From contig MGQA01000110.1 of the NCBI GenBank assembly GCA_001797665.1, positions 6,157 to 44,300 on the forward strand: a stretch of 38,144 nucleotides of DNA, read 5' to 3'. Position 1 is the stretch's first letter. Every line of letters begins with the position of its first letter. Below, one piece after another: positions 8,497 through 16,014 of the stretch. The notes under the pieces were generated by a model. It was not told where the DNA came from. It made no database searches and saw only the letters and a list, made by a program, of their open reading frames with translations. This DNA comes from Deltaproteobacteria bacterium GWF2_42_12 (lineage in GTDB: Bacteria > Desulfobacterota > GWC2-55-46 > UBA9637). The position numbers and the translations under genes were made by a program.

Positions 8497-9513
8497 ATGT
8501 CGTTGCCTGCAGCAAACATAAAGGAAGCAAATAATAAAATAAATGATGCCATTATTAATATAATGGTGGTAGACGACAACTATAGTAATGTGGAACTTCT
8601 GGATGCCCTGTTATCATCAAGAGGATATAATGTTCTTAAGGCATATAACGGAGAGGATGCCCTGAAGTTAGCCGAAGATGTGCGCCCCCACTTAATACTT
8701 TTAGATGTTATGATGCCCAAAATGGATGGTTATGAGGTATGTAAAAGAGTAAAAACAAGCGACGTGACCAAGTTTATTCCAGTTATTATGCTGACTGCTT
8801 TGAGCAGTGTGGAAGATAAAGTGAAAGGGATAGAGGCTGGGGCAGATGATTTTATATCTAAACCATTTCAAAAACCTGAGCTTTTGGCAAGAGTTAGGTC
8901 TCTTGTAAGGGTTAAAAATCTATTAGAAGAATTAGAAGACGCTAGAAATGTAATCTTCAGCCTTGCAATTGCTTTAGACTTCAATGATCCTTATACCCAT
9001 GGGCACTCTCAGCGGGTTTCAGAACTTGCTGTAAAGTTATCTGGCTTCCTCGGCTTATCATACATGGAGCAAGAAAATATTCGAGATGCTGGGTTATTGC
9101 ATGATATTGGGAAGATAGCAACCGATAAGGGTGTTTTGCACAAACCCGGGGCGTTAAATGGTATAGAATATGAGCATGTAAAACAACATCCTGTTGTAGG
9201 AGAAAAGATATGTAGTCCCCTTAACTTTGCCAAGCCGCTTCTGCCCATAATTCGCAGCCATCATGAAAGGTTTAACGGGGCAGGTTATCCGGATGGCCTT
9301 TATGGTGATAATATACCGCTTGGGGCTCGAATAATTGCAATTGTGGATCTTTATGACGCGTTGACATCTGCACGACCTTACAGGCGAGGGATGATGCAGG
9401 ATGTGGCATTAGAGGTTATGAAAATAGAGGCTGGCAAGGGATACTGGGATAGAGAAATCCTTATGTCATTTATTGCAACGTTAAAAGATACCCCAAAATA
9501 CAAATCCTGTTAA
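8497..9513 (+). CDS. Response regulator with HD-GYP cyclic-di-GMP phosphodiesterase domain
   Basis: 338 residues. The receiver domain spans about 20-140: acidic pair D26-D27, phospho-acceptor D70 in LILLDVMMPKMDG, T100 and K122 (SKPF), all the switch residues present. The output domain from about 150 to 330 is a complete HD-GYP: H170 in GHSQRV, H202-D203 (LLHDIGKI), H231, H255-H256, and G263-Y264-P265 followed by DALTSARPYR. Full HD-GYP domains usually hydrolyse c-di-GMP or cGAMP to linear or mononucleotide products. No sensor kinase gene adjoins it. The start ATG 8497 is preceded by GGAGAG. The gene ends before the tRNA block, so it appears to be a single-gene unit. Confidence 0.95.
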   Translation: MSLPAANIKEANNKINDAIINIMVVDDNYSNVELLDALLSSRGYNVLKAYNGEDALKLAEDVRPHLILLDVMMPKMDGYEVCKRVKTSDVTKFIPVIMLTALSSVEDKVKGIEAGADDFISKPFQKPELLARVRSLVRVKNLLEELEDARNVIFSLAIALDFNDPYTHGHSQRVSELAVKLSGFLGLSYMEQENIRDAGLLHDIGKIATDKGVLHKPGALNGIEYEHVKQHPVVGEKICSPLNFAKPLLPIIRSHHERFNGAGYPDGLYGDNIPLGARIIAIVDLYDALTSARPYRRGMMQDVALEVMKIEAGKGYWDREILMSFIATLKDTPKYKSC

Positions 9514-9588
9514 TTCCATTCTTTTCTTTTATTTCTCTCCTCATTAAAAGTTTTGACTTTAAAATCAAAAAATGTTAGAAACTTGAAT

Positions 9589-9660
9589 GCCGTTATACGT
9601 GTGCGTTATACGTGGCATATAAGAAAAATGATGTATAACGTATTACGCATTACGGTTTTT
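9589..9660 (+). repeat. Iterated-word hairpin, possible terminator
   Basis: Two copies of GTTATACGT (from 9592 and 9605) face the inverted run TGTATAACG, TATTACGCATTACGG, forming an imperfect stem. A T-rich stretch (GGTTTTTATATTT) follows the stem, so it could act as a terminator for the HD-GYP gene and separate it from the tRNA genes. The repeat is seen directly; the terminator role is inferred. Confidence 0.5.
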
Positions 9661-9666
9661 ATATTT

Positions 9667-9757
9667 GGAGAGATGGCCGAGAGGCTGAAGGCGGTTGACT
9701 CGAAATCAACTGTCCCGCTTAGCGGGACCGGGGGTTCAAATCCCTCTCTCTCCGCCA
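9667..9757 (+). tRNA. tRNA-Ser (anticodon CGA)
   Basis: The acceptor stem GGAGAGA (9667-9673) pairs with TCTCTCC (9747-9753); discriminator G is at 9754 and CCA is encoded at 9755-9757. The anticodon stem-loop is GTTGA-CTCGAAA-TCAAC with CGA at the anticodon positions. The T-arm GGGGG-TTCAAAT-CCCTC is at 9730-9746. The long variable arm is a 7-bp perfect stem with a TTA loop (GTCCCGC / GCGGGAC), as expected for a class II tRNA-Ser. It reads codon UCG. Confidence 0.97.
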
Positions 9758-9763
9758 AAAAGC

Positions 9764-9805
9764 AGTTTAAACCGTTTAAACGGCTTAAACTGTTTAAACC
9801 GTTAG
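9764..9805 (+). repeat. GTTTAAAC-word palindromic spacer between tRNA genes
   Basis: The 54-base spacer between the two tRNAs consists almost entirely of repeats of (A/G)TTTAAAC: AGTTTAAACCGTTTAAAC, then CGGCTTAAACTGTTTAAACCG. These form overlapping inverted repeats. It has the same reiterated-word style as the other intergenic hairpins of the window. A processing or spacer function is speculation. Confidence 0.6.
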
Positions 9806-9811
9806 TTTACT

Positions 9812-9904
9812 GGAGAGATGTCCGAGCGGCTGAAGGAGCACGACTGGAAATCGTGTGTACATCCAAAAGGTGTACCGAGGGTTCAAATCCCTCTCTCTCC
9901 GCCA
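9812..9904 (+). tRNA. tRNA-Ser (anticodon GGA)
   Basis: Acceptor GGAGAGA (9812-9818) pairs with TCTCTCC (9894-9900); G9901 is the discriminator and CCA is encoded at 9902-9904. The anticodon arm is CACGA-CTGGAAA-TCGTG, anticodon GGA. The variable arm is a stem of GTACATC with GGTGTAC. The acceptor and T arms match those of the tRNA-Ser(CGA) upstream, so the two are paralogous. Reads codons UCC and UCU. Confidence 0.97.
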
Positions 9905-9937
9905 AGCTCAGCTTGGTATAGGCACGCTTAGCGTGCC
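9902..9937 (+). repeat. Two short perfect palindromes abutting the tRNA 3' end
   Basis: CCAAGCT-C-AGCTTGG (9902-9916) begins inside the encoded CCA of tRNA-Ser(GGA). GGCACGCT-T-AGCGTGCC (9921-9937) follows five bases later. There is no T-run, so a rho-independent terminator is not supported. The core CGCTTAGCG also occurs in the variable arm of the upstream tRNA-Ser(CGA). Confidence 0.65.
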
Positions 9938-9956
9938 GCCAGAAAAACAGTAAATG

Positions 9957-10026
9957 GCTATCAAGCTACCCAGCTATCGAGAATGGGCCTCTGAAACTTG
10001 GTAGCTTGATTGCTTGGTAGCTTGAG
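9957..10026 (+). repeat. Iterated-word inverted repeat upstream of SRP RNA
   Basis: ATCAAGCTACC (9960-9970) is inverted as GGTAGCTTGAT (10000-10010). CTTGGTAGCTTGA is then repeated directly at 9997-10009 and 10013-10025. The element ends about 12 bases before the SRP RNA stem. No function can be read from it. Confidence 0.65.
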
Positions 10027-10037
10027 TGCTAAGTTGT

Positions 10038-10160
10038 GTTTAGTATTGATAGCTGGGTCTTGCGCAATGGAAGGTTGCAAATCCCGCCAGGTCCGGAAGG
10101 AAGCAACGGTAGCAACATGATTCTATGTGCCGCAAGGGTGCCTAGCTATCAATAGTAAAC
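10038..10160 (+). ncRNA. ffs: Small bacterial signal recognition particle RNA (4.5S type)
   Basis: The conserved apical domain CAGGTCCGGAAGGAAGCA is present at 10088-10105, with the GGAA tetraloop flanked by C-G pairs, followed by the opposite strand CCGCAAGGGTGCC. The long basal helix is clear: TATTGATAGCTGGG (10044-10057) pairs with CCTAGCTATCAATA (10141-10154), and GTTTA/TAAAC may extend it to 10038-10160. It lacks an Alu domain, as in most Gram-negatives. With Ffh it targets membrane proteins. The exact ends are approximate. Confidence 0.93.
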
Positions 10161-10167
10161 ATAAATT

Positions 10168-10250
10168 AAGACTGAGGCCGAGGGTGATGTTGAGGGTGTG
10201 AAAGCTATAGATTTTTATCTTAAACTTAGCCTGAACCTCAACCTGTTTCT
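10168..10250 (+). repeat. Iterated-word inverted repeat before dnaX
   Basis: GAGGCCGAGGGTGATGTTGAGGG on the left faces TTAGCCTGAACCTCAACCTG on the right, an imperfect stem of Pu-rich against Py-rich words around an AT-rich loop. It ends only a few bases before the dnaX ATG and leaves no visible Shine-Dalgarno for dnaX. It may influence dnaX translation (inference). Confidence 0.45.
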
Positions 10251-10255
10251 AAAAT

Positions 10256-11833
10256 ATGTCCTATATAGTTTTAGCAAGAAAATGGCGCCCTACGGTTTTT
10301 GAAAATGTAGTTGGCCAGAGCCATGTCACCACAACATTAAAGAATGCTATTGCGGAAAAAAAGATTGCCCATGCATACCTCTTCTCAGGCCCGCGTGGTG
10401 TAGGCAAGACCACTGTGGCCAGAATATTTGCAAAGGCCTTAAATTGTTCGCATGGCCCTACACCGTCGCCCTGCAACGAATGCCAGTCTTGTAAAGAGAT
10501 AACCACTAATATTTCTGTGGATGTTATTGAAATAGATGGTGCGTCAAATACAAGCGTAGATAATGTAAGGGAGATTAGAGAAAATATTAAGTATCTTCCT
10601 TCTCGAGGGAGGTATAGGATTTACATCATAGATGAAGTTCATATGCTTTCGAATCCTGCATTTAATGCCTTACTAAAGACACTTGAAGAGCCGCCTTCTC
10701 ACGCCATCTTTATTTTTGCTACCACGGAATCTTATAAGATCCCTGATACAGTACTTTCACGATGCCAGAGGTTTGATTTTAAACGCATATCTTTAAAAGA
10801 GATTCAGGATCATATTAAATTTGTCGCAAAGACTGAAGGTGTAAATATTACTGAAAGTAGTATATATCTTATAGCGAAAGAGGTTGATGGCAGCCTTAGA
10901 GACGCCCATAGTTTGCTGGACCAAGTGATAGCATTTGCAGGGACTGATATAAAGGAGAATAGTGTTACAGAAGCCCTTGGGCTTATGGACAGGATGCTCT
11001 TTTTTGAGTTATTAGAGGCTATTATTGGCAAAAATGGCAGGGACTGCTTAAAAATTATTGAAAAGATATATAATTTTGGTTATGATTTAAAGAGATTTTG
11101 TCAGGATCTCCTTGAGCATATAAGGGACCTGGTTATCACAAAAACGGTGGATGAGCCACAGGGCATTCTGGATATGCCCGAGAGTGAGATAAAAGAGTTA
11201 CAGAGGCTGGCCGGTAAGGTTAGTCTTTTGAACCTACAATGGATGTTTACCCTATTGAGTAAGGGTTATGAAGACATATCCAGGTCTCCCTCCCCAAGAT
11301 TTACATTAGAGATGACCCTCCTTAAGATGGTTCATCTGGAAAATCTTGAATCAATTAATACTATAATAGGCAATCTGGAAGGATTAAATTCATCTATATC
11401 AAATAAGGGAGATATTTCTACAAAATCTATTGAGAGAAAATTTACAAGTGAGATATTAGAAGAAGCCCCATCCTATAAGAAATTGGCTGATTCGTCTGCA
11501 AAGACTGAGCAATGGCCTGATTTTCTAAACTTTATAAGAAAAAAAAGGCCGGCCCTGGCTTCACATCTTGAACTTGTGAGCCTAACTTTTGAAGAGGGGG
11601 ATATTGTGTTAAATGTAAAGGGGGGGCCTTATTACACATATCTTACTGAGAACAAGAAAATTCTCGAACAACTTTCTAAAGAGTTTTTTGGAAGGCAAAT
11701 TCCAATAAAAATCAAGGCTGATGAGAATAATACTACTTCCGCCAAATCAAAGGAAGATGATAAAATTATAAAAGATGCTGTTAAGACCTTTGGAGGAAGG
11801 ATAGTAGAAGAACGCAGGTCACGCTTAACGTGA
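10256..11833 (+). CDS. dnaX: DNA polymerase III subunit tau/gamma
   Basis: 525 residues. It is the clamp-loader ATPase of the replicative polymerase. Walker A GPRGVGKT is at 45-52, the zinc module cysteines are C64, C73, C76 and C79, Walker B with DEVH is at 126-129, then the sensor-1 region ATTESYKIP and the arginine-finger SRC (SRCQRFDF). The domain III helices and a short tau-specific tail follow; the tail is much shorter than in E. coli (643 residues). An in-frame A8 run at 11539-11546 sits at codons 429-431 (see the separate entry). The start ATG 10256 has no clear ribosome site, but MSYIVLARKWRP is the canonical N terminus. It is followed by ebfC after 11 bases and then recR, a widely conserved operon. 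Confidence 0.97.
   Translation: MSYIVLARKWRPTVFENVVGQSHVTTTLKNAIAEKKIAHAYLFSGPRGVGKTTVARIFAKALNCSHGPTPSPCNECQSCKEITTNISVDVIEIDGASNTSVDNVREIRENIKYLPSRGRYRIYIIDEVHMLSNPAFNALLKTLEEPPSHAIFIFATTESYKIPDTVLSRCQRFDFKRISLKEIQDHIKFVAKTEGVNITESSIYLIAKEVDGSLRDAHSLLDQVIAFAGTDIKENSVTEALGLMDRMLFFELLEAIIGKNGRDCLKIIEKIYNFGYDLKRFCQDLLEHIRDLVITKTVDEPQGILDMPESEIKELQRLAGKVSLLNLQWMFTLLSKGYEDISRSPSPRFTLEMTLLKMVHLENLESINTIIGNLEGLNSSISNKGDISTKSIERKFTSEILEEAPSYKKLADSSAKTEQWPDFLNFIRKKRPALASHLELVSLTFEEGDIVLNVKGGPYYTYLTENKKILEQLSKEFFGRQIPIKIKADENNTTSAKSKEDDKIIKDAVKTFGGRIVEERRSRLT
11539..11546 (+). other. A8 slippery run in dnaX, possible gamma-generating frameshift site
   Basis: Zero-frame codons AGA AAA AAA AGG place the heptamer A AAA AAA (11539-11545) exactly in X-XXY-YYZ phase. 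A -1 shift would read AAG GCC GGC and stop at TGA after eight codons; a +1 shift would stop after ten. Either gives a product of about 440 residues, gamma-like. A GGCCGGCC palindrome follows at once. In E. coli and Thermus, ribosomal or transcriptional slippage at A-runs makes gamma from dnaX. Activity here is inferred. Confidence 0.5.
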
Positions 11834-11844
11834 TAGGAGGATAA

Positions 11845-12159
11845 ATGCAAAAAGGCATGGGAAATCTGTTAAAACAGGCAAAAATGATGCAAGAAAAGAT
11901 TGCAGAGGTTCAGAAGGAGCTTGCAAATAAAACTGTAGAATTTTCATCTGGTGGCGGTATGGTTGGTGTGATAATAAACGGCAAACAGGAGCTCATGTCT
12001 ATTAAGATAGACCCATCCGTGATTAATCCTAATGATGTAGATATGCTTCAGGATTTAATTGTAGCAGCGGTCAATGGGGCGGTCAAAAGATCGCAGGAGA
12101 TTATGTCTGAAGAGATGGGAAAGGCTACTATGGGGCTGAATATCCCGGGGCTTTTTTGA
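11845..12159 (+). CDS. ebfC: YbaB/EbfC family nucleoid-associated protein
   Basis: 104 residues with the complete YbaB fold: N-terminal helix MGNLLKQAKMMQEKIAEVQKEL, then the strand motif VEFSSGGGMVGVIINGKQELMSIKIDPSV, and the C-terminal helix with QDLIVAAVNGAVKRSQE. Family members bind DNA as dimers and are almost always encoded between dnaX and recR, as here. The start has a strong ribosome site (AGGAGG at 11836-11841) four bases upstream. It is co-transcribed with dnaX (11-base gap) and recR (10-base gap). The role in recombination or nucleoid organisation is known only loosely. Confidence 0.96.
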   Translation: MQKGMGNLLKQAKMMQEKIAEVQKELANKTVEFSSGGGMVGVIINGKQELMSIKIDPSVINPNDVDMLQDLIVAAVNGAVKRSQEIMSEEMGKATMGLNIPGLF

Positions 12160-12169
12160 GGAAAGTTGA

Positions 12170-12769
12170 ATGACCTATTATGCAGAGCCGATAACCCGTC
12201 TCATAAAAGAGTTGTCAAAACTTCCTGGGGTAGGTGAAAAAACCGCGTCCCGTTTTGCCTTTTTTGTGCTCAATGCAAATAAGGAATATGTTGAAAGCCT
12301 TGTAAAAAGTCTGATTGACGTAAAAGAAAAGATTGCGCTGTGCTCAAAGTGTTTTAATCTCTCTGATAGAAATCCGTGTTCAATATGCAGCAATATTGCA
12401 AGAAGGGATGATATTATATGTGTGGTAGAGGATGTCAAGGACATGGCGGCGATTGAGAAGATGGGTGAGTTTAAAGGGAAATACCATATTCTGCATGGCG
12501 TACTTTCACCCCTGAAGGGTATAGGGCCGGATGACATAAAGGTAAACGAACTAATGGACAGGGCAAAAGGAAATGTGATAAAAGAAATAATTCTGGCTAC
12601 AAATGCTGATATGGATGGAGAAGCAACTGCCTTATATATAACAAAACTTTTAAAGAAAGATGGTATAGTAATTACCAGGATTGCAACAGGGGTGCCGATT
12701 GGAAGCGACCTTGAATATATAGATGGAGCAACGCTTAAGAAGGCTATAGAGGGCAGGAGGGAGATGTAA
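12170..12769 (+). CDS. recR: Recombination mediator RecR
   Basis: 199 residues, the normal length. It has an N-terminal helix-hairpin-helix (LSKLPGVGEKTASRFAF), a zinc finger with C58, C61, C70 and C73, a Toprim domain from about 82 (IICVVEDVKDMAAIE) with the acidic motif ATNADMDGEATALYI, and the C-terminal Walker-like segment (TRIATGVPIGSDLEYID). RecR acts with RecO (and RecF) to load RecA on single-stranded gaps. GAAAGTTGA precedes the ATG. The ATNPTVEGEATA motif of many RecR proteins reads ATNADMDGEATA here, a mild variant that keeps the acidic pair. Confidence 0.97.
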   Translation: MTYYAEPITRLIKELSKLPGVGEKTASRFAFFVLNANKEYVESLVKSLIDVKEKIALCSKCFNLSDRNPCSICSNIARRDDIICVVEDVKDMAAIEKMGEFKGKYHILHGVLSPLKGIGPDDIKVNELMDRAKGNVIKEIILATNADMDGEATALYITKLLKKDGIVITRIATGVPIGSDLEYIDGATLKKAIEGRREM

Positions 12770-12773
12770 ATAC

Positions 12774-12840
12774 AGGCAAAGAGAGGTTCAGGTTAAGGTT
12801 GAGAATTTATGAGTTTCTTATCCTTAACCTTAACTTTTTA
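12774..12840 (+). repeat. Iterated-word hairpin between recR and porG
   Basis: CAGGTTAAGGTTGAGAAT is inverted as ATCCTTAACCTTAAC, with GGTTAAGG pairing to CCTTAACC around a loop of about 28 bases. A TTTTT run follows at about 12835. It may terminate the dnaX operon, but the A/T-rich tail is also just upstream of the porG ribosome site. Confidence 0.5.
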
Positions 12841-12854
12841 AGAGGAGTATATGC

Positions 12855-13460
12855 ATGACTGCTTATATTGAGATAAGATGGCATGGAAGGGCGCAGCAGG
12901 GTGTAGTGACTGCTGCTAAGGTGCTTGGAGAGGCGTGTTTAAGATTGGGTAAATATGTGCAGGCTTTTCCTGAATTTGGACCGGAGAGGATGGGCGCACC
13001 AGTAAGGGCATTTAATAGAATTTCAAGTGAGCCTATTCGGCTTCACTGTCAGGTCACAGAGCCTAAGTATGTGCTGATAGCTGACTCAACATTGATAGGG
13101 ACGGCCTTATCTAAAGGGATAGAGTCTTCTGGCAGTGTAACTGAAGGCGCTACAGAGGATGCGGTGTTTATTGTGAATACGCCTAAAAGCCCTGATGAAA
13201 TGCGCTCTGAGCTTGGTCTTAAAGGTAAAAAGGCGCATGTATATACTGTAGATGCTTCAAAGATATCTCTTGAGACAATTGCCAGGCTTATGCCCAATAC
13301 GCCATTGCTTGGTGCATTAGCTAAAGCGACAGATGTTATTACATTGGATGCGCTCGTAGAGAATTTCAAGGAAAACTATTCAAAAAAGTTCAGCCCTAAG
13401 GTTGTGGAAGGCAATATTGCAGCTATGAACAGGGGCTTTCAAGAAGTAAAAGGGGAATGA
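12855..13460 (+). CDS. porG: Pyruvate (2-oxoacid):ferredoxin oxidoreductase, gamma subunit
   Basis: 201 residues. The N terminus ...IEIRWHGRAQQGVVTAAKVLGEACL is the hallmark of gamma chains, followed by FPEFGPERMGAPVRAFNRIS and the strand segment YVLIADSTLIG. It is the first gene of a four-gene gamma-delta-alpha-beta set, the arrangement found in archaeal and thermophilic POR, in contrast to the single-chain enzyme of many bacteria. The ATG at 12855 has GAGGAG at 12842-12847. It overlaps the delta gene by four bases (ATGA). The substrate is assigned from the alpha and beta chains and is most likely pyruvate; 2-ketoisovalerate or oxoglutarate cannot be formally excluded. Confidence 0.93.
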   Translation: MTAYIEIRWHGRAQQGVVTAAKVLGEACLRLGKYVQAFPEFGPERMGAPVRAFNRISSEPIRLHCQVTEPKYVLIADSTLIGTALSKGIESSGSVTEGATEDAVFIVNTPKSPDEMRSELGLKGKKAHVYTVDASKISLETIARLMPNTPLLGALAKATDVITLDALVENFKENYSKKFSPKVVEGNIAAMNRGFQEVKGE

Positions 13461-13744
13461 ATATGGGTAAGATGAAGGATTTGCCTATCGGTGGGGTGAT
13501 AACCGAAGGAGGAACAGCCCATGAATATGTAACAGGCGGTTGGAGAAAATTAAGGCCTGTACTTGATAAAGACAAGTGTACCGATTGTCTCATTTGTTGG
13601 GTAATGTGTCCTGATTCTGCAATTATTGTTGAAGATGGCAAAATGGTAGGGTTTGACCTTGAGCACTGCAAAGGGTGCGGTATATGTGCAGAAGAATGTC
13701 CTGATAAGGTCAAGGCAATAAAGATGGAGGAGGAGACTGGCTGA
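13457..13744 (+). CDS. porD: Pyruvate (2-oxoacid):ferredoxin oxidoreductase, delta subunit (2x[4Fe-4S])
   Basis: 95 residues with two complete ferredoxin-type motifs: C41-x2-C44-x2-C47-x3-C51-P and C71-x2-C74-x2-C77-x3-C81-P. Each ligates one [4Fe-4S] cluster. It passes electrons from the TPP radical centre to external ferredoxin. The ATGA overlap with porG and the TGATG overlap with porA indicate translational coupling, giving equal stoichiometry. The N-terminal extension (GGVITEGGTAHEYVTGGWR) is typical of por delta chains and separates it from generic ferredoxins. Confidence 0.95.
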   Translation: MNMGKMKDLPIGGVITEGGTAHEYVTGGWRKLRPVLDKDKCTDCLICWVMCPDSAIIVEDGKMVGFDLEHCKGCGICAEECPDKVKAIKMEEETG

Positions 13745-14934
13745 TGGCAGTAACTATGGTTAAGAAACAGGCAGGACTTACAGGAAACTCTGCTGTTGCA
13801 TATGCTATGAAACAGATAAATCCGGATGTGTGTGCAGCATATCCAATAACCCCATCTACGCAGATTATGGAGGATTTTTCAAGCTATGTTGCTGATGGTA
13901 AGGTTGATACAGAACTGATAACGGCGGAGAGTGAACATTCTGCCATGAGTGCCTGTATCGGTGCTTCTGCTGCTGGTGCCAGGGTGATGACAGCAACATC
14001 CTCACAGGGACTGGCTCTTATGTGGGAGATGCTCTATATTGCCTCTGGATTGAGGCTTCCCATCGTACTCGCCAATGTAAATAGGGCTCTTTCCGCTCCT
14101 ATCAACATTCACTGTGACCATTCTGATTCAATGGGCGCAAGGGATTCTGGCTGGATACAGATATACTCTGAGACAGTGCAAGAGGCTTATGATAATCTCT
14201 TTCAGGCCGTAAGGATTGCAGAAAGTGAAAAGGTGTTATTACCTGTTATGGTATGTCTCGATGGCTTTATAACAAGCCACGCCATTGAAAATATATCCCT
14301 CCTTGAGGATGCAGAGGTTAGCCAGTTTGTAGGAGGATATAAAGCACAGCATCCAATGCTTGATACGGATAATCCTGTGACCTATGGGGCTATGACGCTG
14401 CCTGACAGTTATATTATATTCAAACACCAGCAGTCAGAGGCTATAGGGAGGGCAAAGGATGTGGTTGTGGAGGTTGGCAAAGAGTTTGGAAACAGGTTTG
14501 GCAGGGAATATGGTCTTATGGAAAAATACCGGCTGGATGACGCTGATGTCGCCATCGTTATATTAAGTTCTGCTGCTGGTACTACGAAGGTTGCTGTGGA
14601 TGAGTTGAGGGCAAAAGGTAAAAAGGTTGGATTATTACGGCCGAGGCTTTTTAGGCCATTTCCATTTAAGGAGATAGCTGATGCGCTTAAAAGCATAAAG
14701 GCTGTTGCATGTCTGGATCGCGTGGATTCATTTAGTGGTTTTGGTTCTCCACTTTTTAATGAAATACGTTCTACTCTTTACGAATTTGAAAAGCGGCCCA
14801 AGGTAATAAATAAAATATTTGGTCTCGGCGGCAGAGATTATAAAGTCAAGGATGCCGTTGGAGTCTTTGAAGAGCTTTTGAAAATTGCAGAGACGGGGAA
14901 GGTTGAAACATTAATTAAATATATTACGCTATAA
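13744..14934 (+). CDS. porA: Pyruvate (2-oxoacid):ferredoxin oxidoreductase, alpha subunit
   Basis: 396 residues. The pyrimidine-binding transketolase domain is clear: AAYPITPSTQIMEDF at about 32-46, AESEHSAMSACIGASAAGARVMTATSSQGL at about 61-90, and LPIVLANVNRALSAPINIHCDHSD. The following domains carry the VKDAVGVFEELL helix at the C terminus. Length and motifs match por alpha chains. The start overlaps the porD stop by one base (TGATG). The alpha chain supplies one half of the thiamine-diphosphate site shared with beta. A 61-base gap with a TTAAG/CTTAA palindromic flavour separates it from porB, but the operon most likely continues. Confidence 0.95.
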   Translation: MAVTMVKKQAGLTGNSAVAYAMKQINPDVCAAYPITPSTQIMEDFSSYVADGKVDTELITAESEHSAMSACIGASAAGARVMTATSSQGLALMWEMLYIASGLRLPIVLANVNRALSAPINIHCDHSDSMGARDSGWIQIYSETVQEAYDNLFQAVRIAESEKVLLPVMVCLDGFITSHAIENISLLEDAEVSQFVGGYKAQHPMLDTDNPVTYGAMTLPDSYIIFKHQQSEAIGRAKDVVVEVGKEFGNRFGREYGLMEKYRLDDADVAIVILSSAAGTTKVAVDELRAKGKKVGLLRPRLFRPFPFKEIADALKSIKAVACLDRVDSFSGFGSPLFNEIRSTLYEFEKRPKVINKIFGLGGRDYKVKDAVGVFEELLKIAETGKVETLIKYITL

Positions 14935-14995
14935 GAATATTAAGCTTAAGAAATTTTTAAATCCTCAGTCTTAAGCATATAGAGGTAAAAATATC

Positions 14996-15928
14996 ATGGC
15001 AACACTTAAAGAACTTGCAAAAAAAGATGAGCTTTTTTCCGGTGGACACAGGCTATGCACTGGATGTGGCATTCCGCCCATAGTAAGACTTATATTAAGG
15101 TCTGCAAATGCCCCCGTAGTTGCAACGACAGCTACGGGTTGTTTGGAAGTCGGCACAACCATCTATCCTTACACAGCATGGAGGATACCATGGATACATT
15201 CAGCATTTGAGAATGCTGCTGCGACTATAAGTGGAATAGAGACAGCCTATAAGGCTTTGAAAAAGAGGGGGAAGATTCCCAAGGATAAAGAGATAAAATT
15301 TGTTGCATTCGGAGGAGATGGTGGAACATATGATATTGGTATCCAGGCATTGTCCGGTGCGCTTGAAAGGGGCCACAACTTTCTCTATGTATGCTATGAT
15401 AATGGCGCATACATGAACACAGGCATCCAGCGTTCAGGCGCTACACCATTAGGAGCGGCCACAACGACCTCGCCAGCAGGCGATGTTATTTTAGGCAAGC
15501 AAGAAACAAGGAAAGACCTGACGCGGATAGTTATTGCCCATAATGTACCTTACGCTGCTCAGGCGTCACCTCACAACTGGGCAGACCTCTCAAAGAAGGC
15601 TGAAAAGGCCCTTAAGATAGTCGGCCCCACTTTTCTAAATGTTATATCTCCATGTCCTTTGGGCTGGTATTCAAAATCAGAAGAATCTATAGAGGCAGCC
15701 AAGGTAGCGGTTGATACATGCTATTGGCCGCTTTATGAAGTTGAGAATGGCGTCTTAAAGATTACCTATAAACCAAAACAGAAGAGGTCCATAGAAGATT
15801 GGCTTAAGATGCAGGGCAGATTCAAGCACCTATTAAAACCTGAGAATAAGGCAATATTAGACAAGTTGCAAAAATATATAGATGCAGAGTGGGAGAGGCT
15901 GTTGAGCCTTGACGGGAAAGTAATTTAA
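14996..15928 (+). CDS. porB: Pyruvate (2-oxoacid):ferredoxin oxidoreductase, beta subunit
   Basis: 310 residues. It binds thiamine diphosphate and one [4Fe-4S] cluster. C21 and C24 (RLCTGCGI), C49 (TGCLEVG) and C220 (SPCPLGW) are the expected cluster ligands. The TPP/Mg motif is GGDGGTYDIGIQALSGALERG with DNGAYMNTGIQRSG about 30 residues on, which is diagnostic of pyruvate-type rather than indolepyruvate-type beta chains. Its start is ATG 14996, with AGAGG at about 14980. Together the four chains oxidise pyruvate and CoA to acetyl-CoA, CO2 and reduced ferredoxin, or run in reverse for carbon fixation. Direction cannot be inferred from sequence. Confidence 0.95.
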   Translation: MATLKELAKKDELFSGGHRLCTGCGIPPIVRLILRSANAPVVATTATGCLEVGTTIYPYTAWRIPWIHSAFENAAATISGIETAYKALKKRGKIPKDKEIKFVAFGGDGGTYDIGIQALSGALERGHNFLYVCYDNGAYMNTGIQRSGATPLGAATTTSPAGDVILGKQETRKDLTRIVIAHNVPYAAQASPHNWADLSKKAEKALKIVGPTFLNVISPCPLGWYSKSEESIEAAKVAVDTCYWPLYEVENGVLKITYKPKQKRSIEDWLKMQGRFKHLLKPENKAILDKLQKYIDAEWERLLSLDGKVI

Positions 15929-16012
15929 TTAGCGAATTAGTGAATTAGAGAATTAGATTTTCGCCAATTCGCTAATCTCCAATCAACTAATCTCTAATAA
16001 CTAGGGATCTGG
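15929..16012 (+). repeat. Iterated ATTAG-word hairpin
   Basis: GAATTAG words repeat at 8-9 base steps on the left, and their complements (CTAATCTC, CAACTAATCTCTAAT) on the right. ATTAGCGAATT pairs perfectly with AATTCGCTAAT. The element fills the whole gap between porB and mglB and abuts the mglB start, leaving little room for a promoter. Confidence 0.6.
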
Positions 16013-16014
16013 CT

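Noticed and set aside
9553-9921. Open frame of about 122 codons across both tRNA-Ser genes
   Set aside because: It is made of tRNA sequence and palindromes, has no ribosome site, and the RNA genes explain the bases fully.
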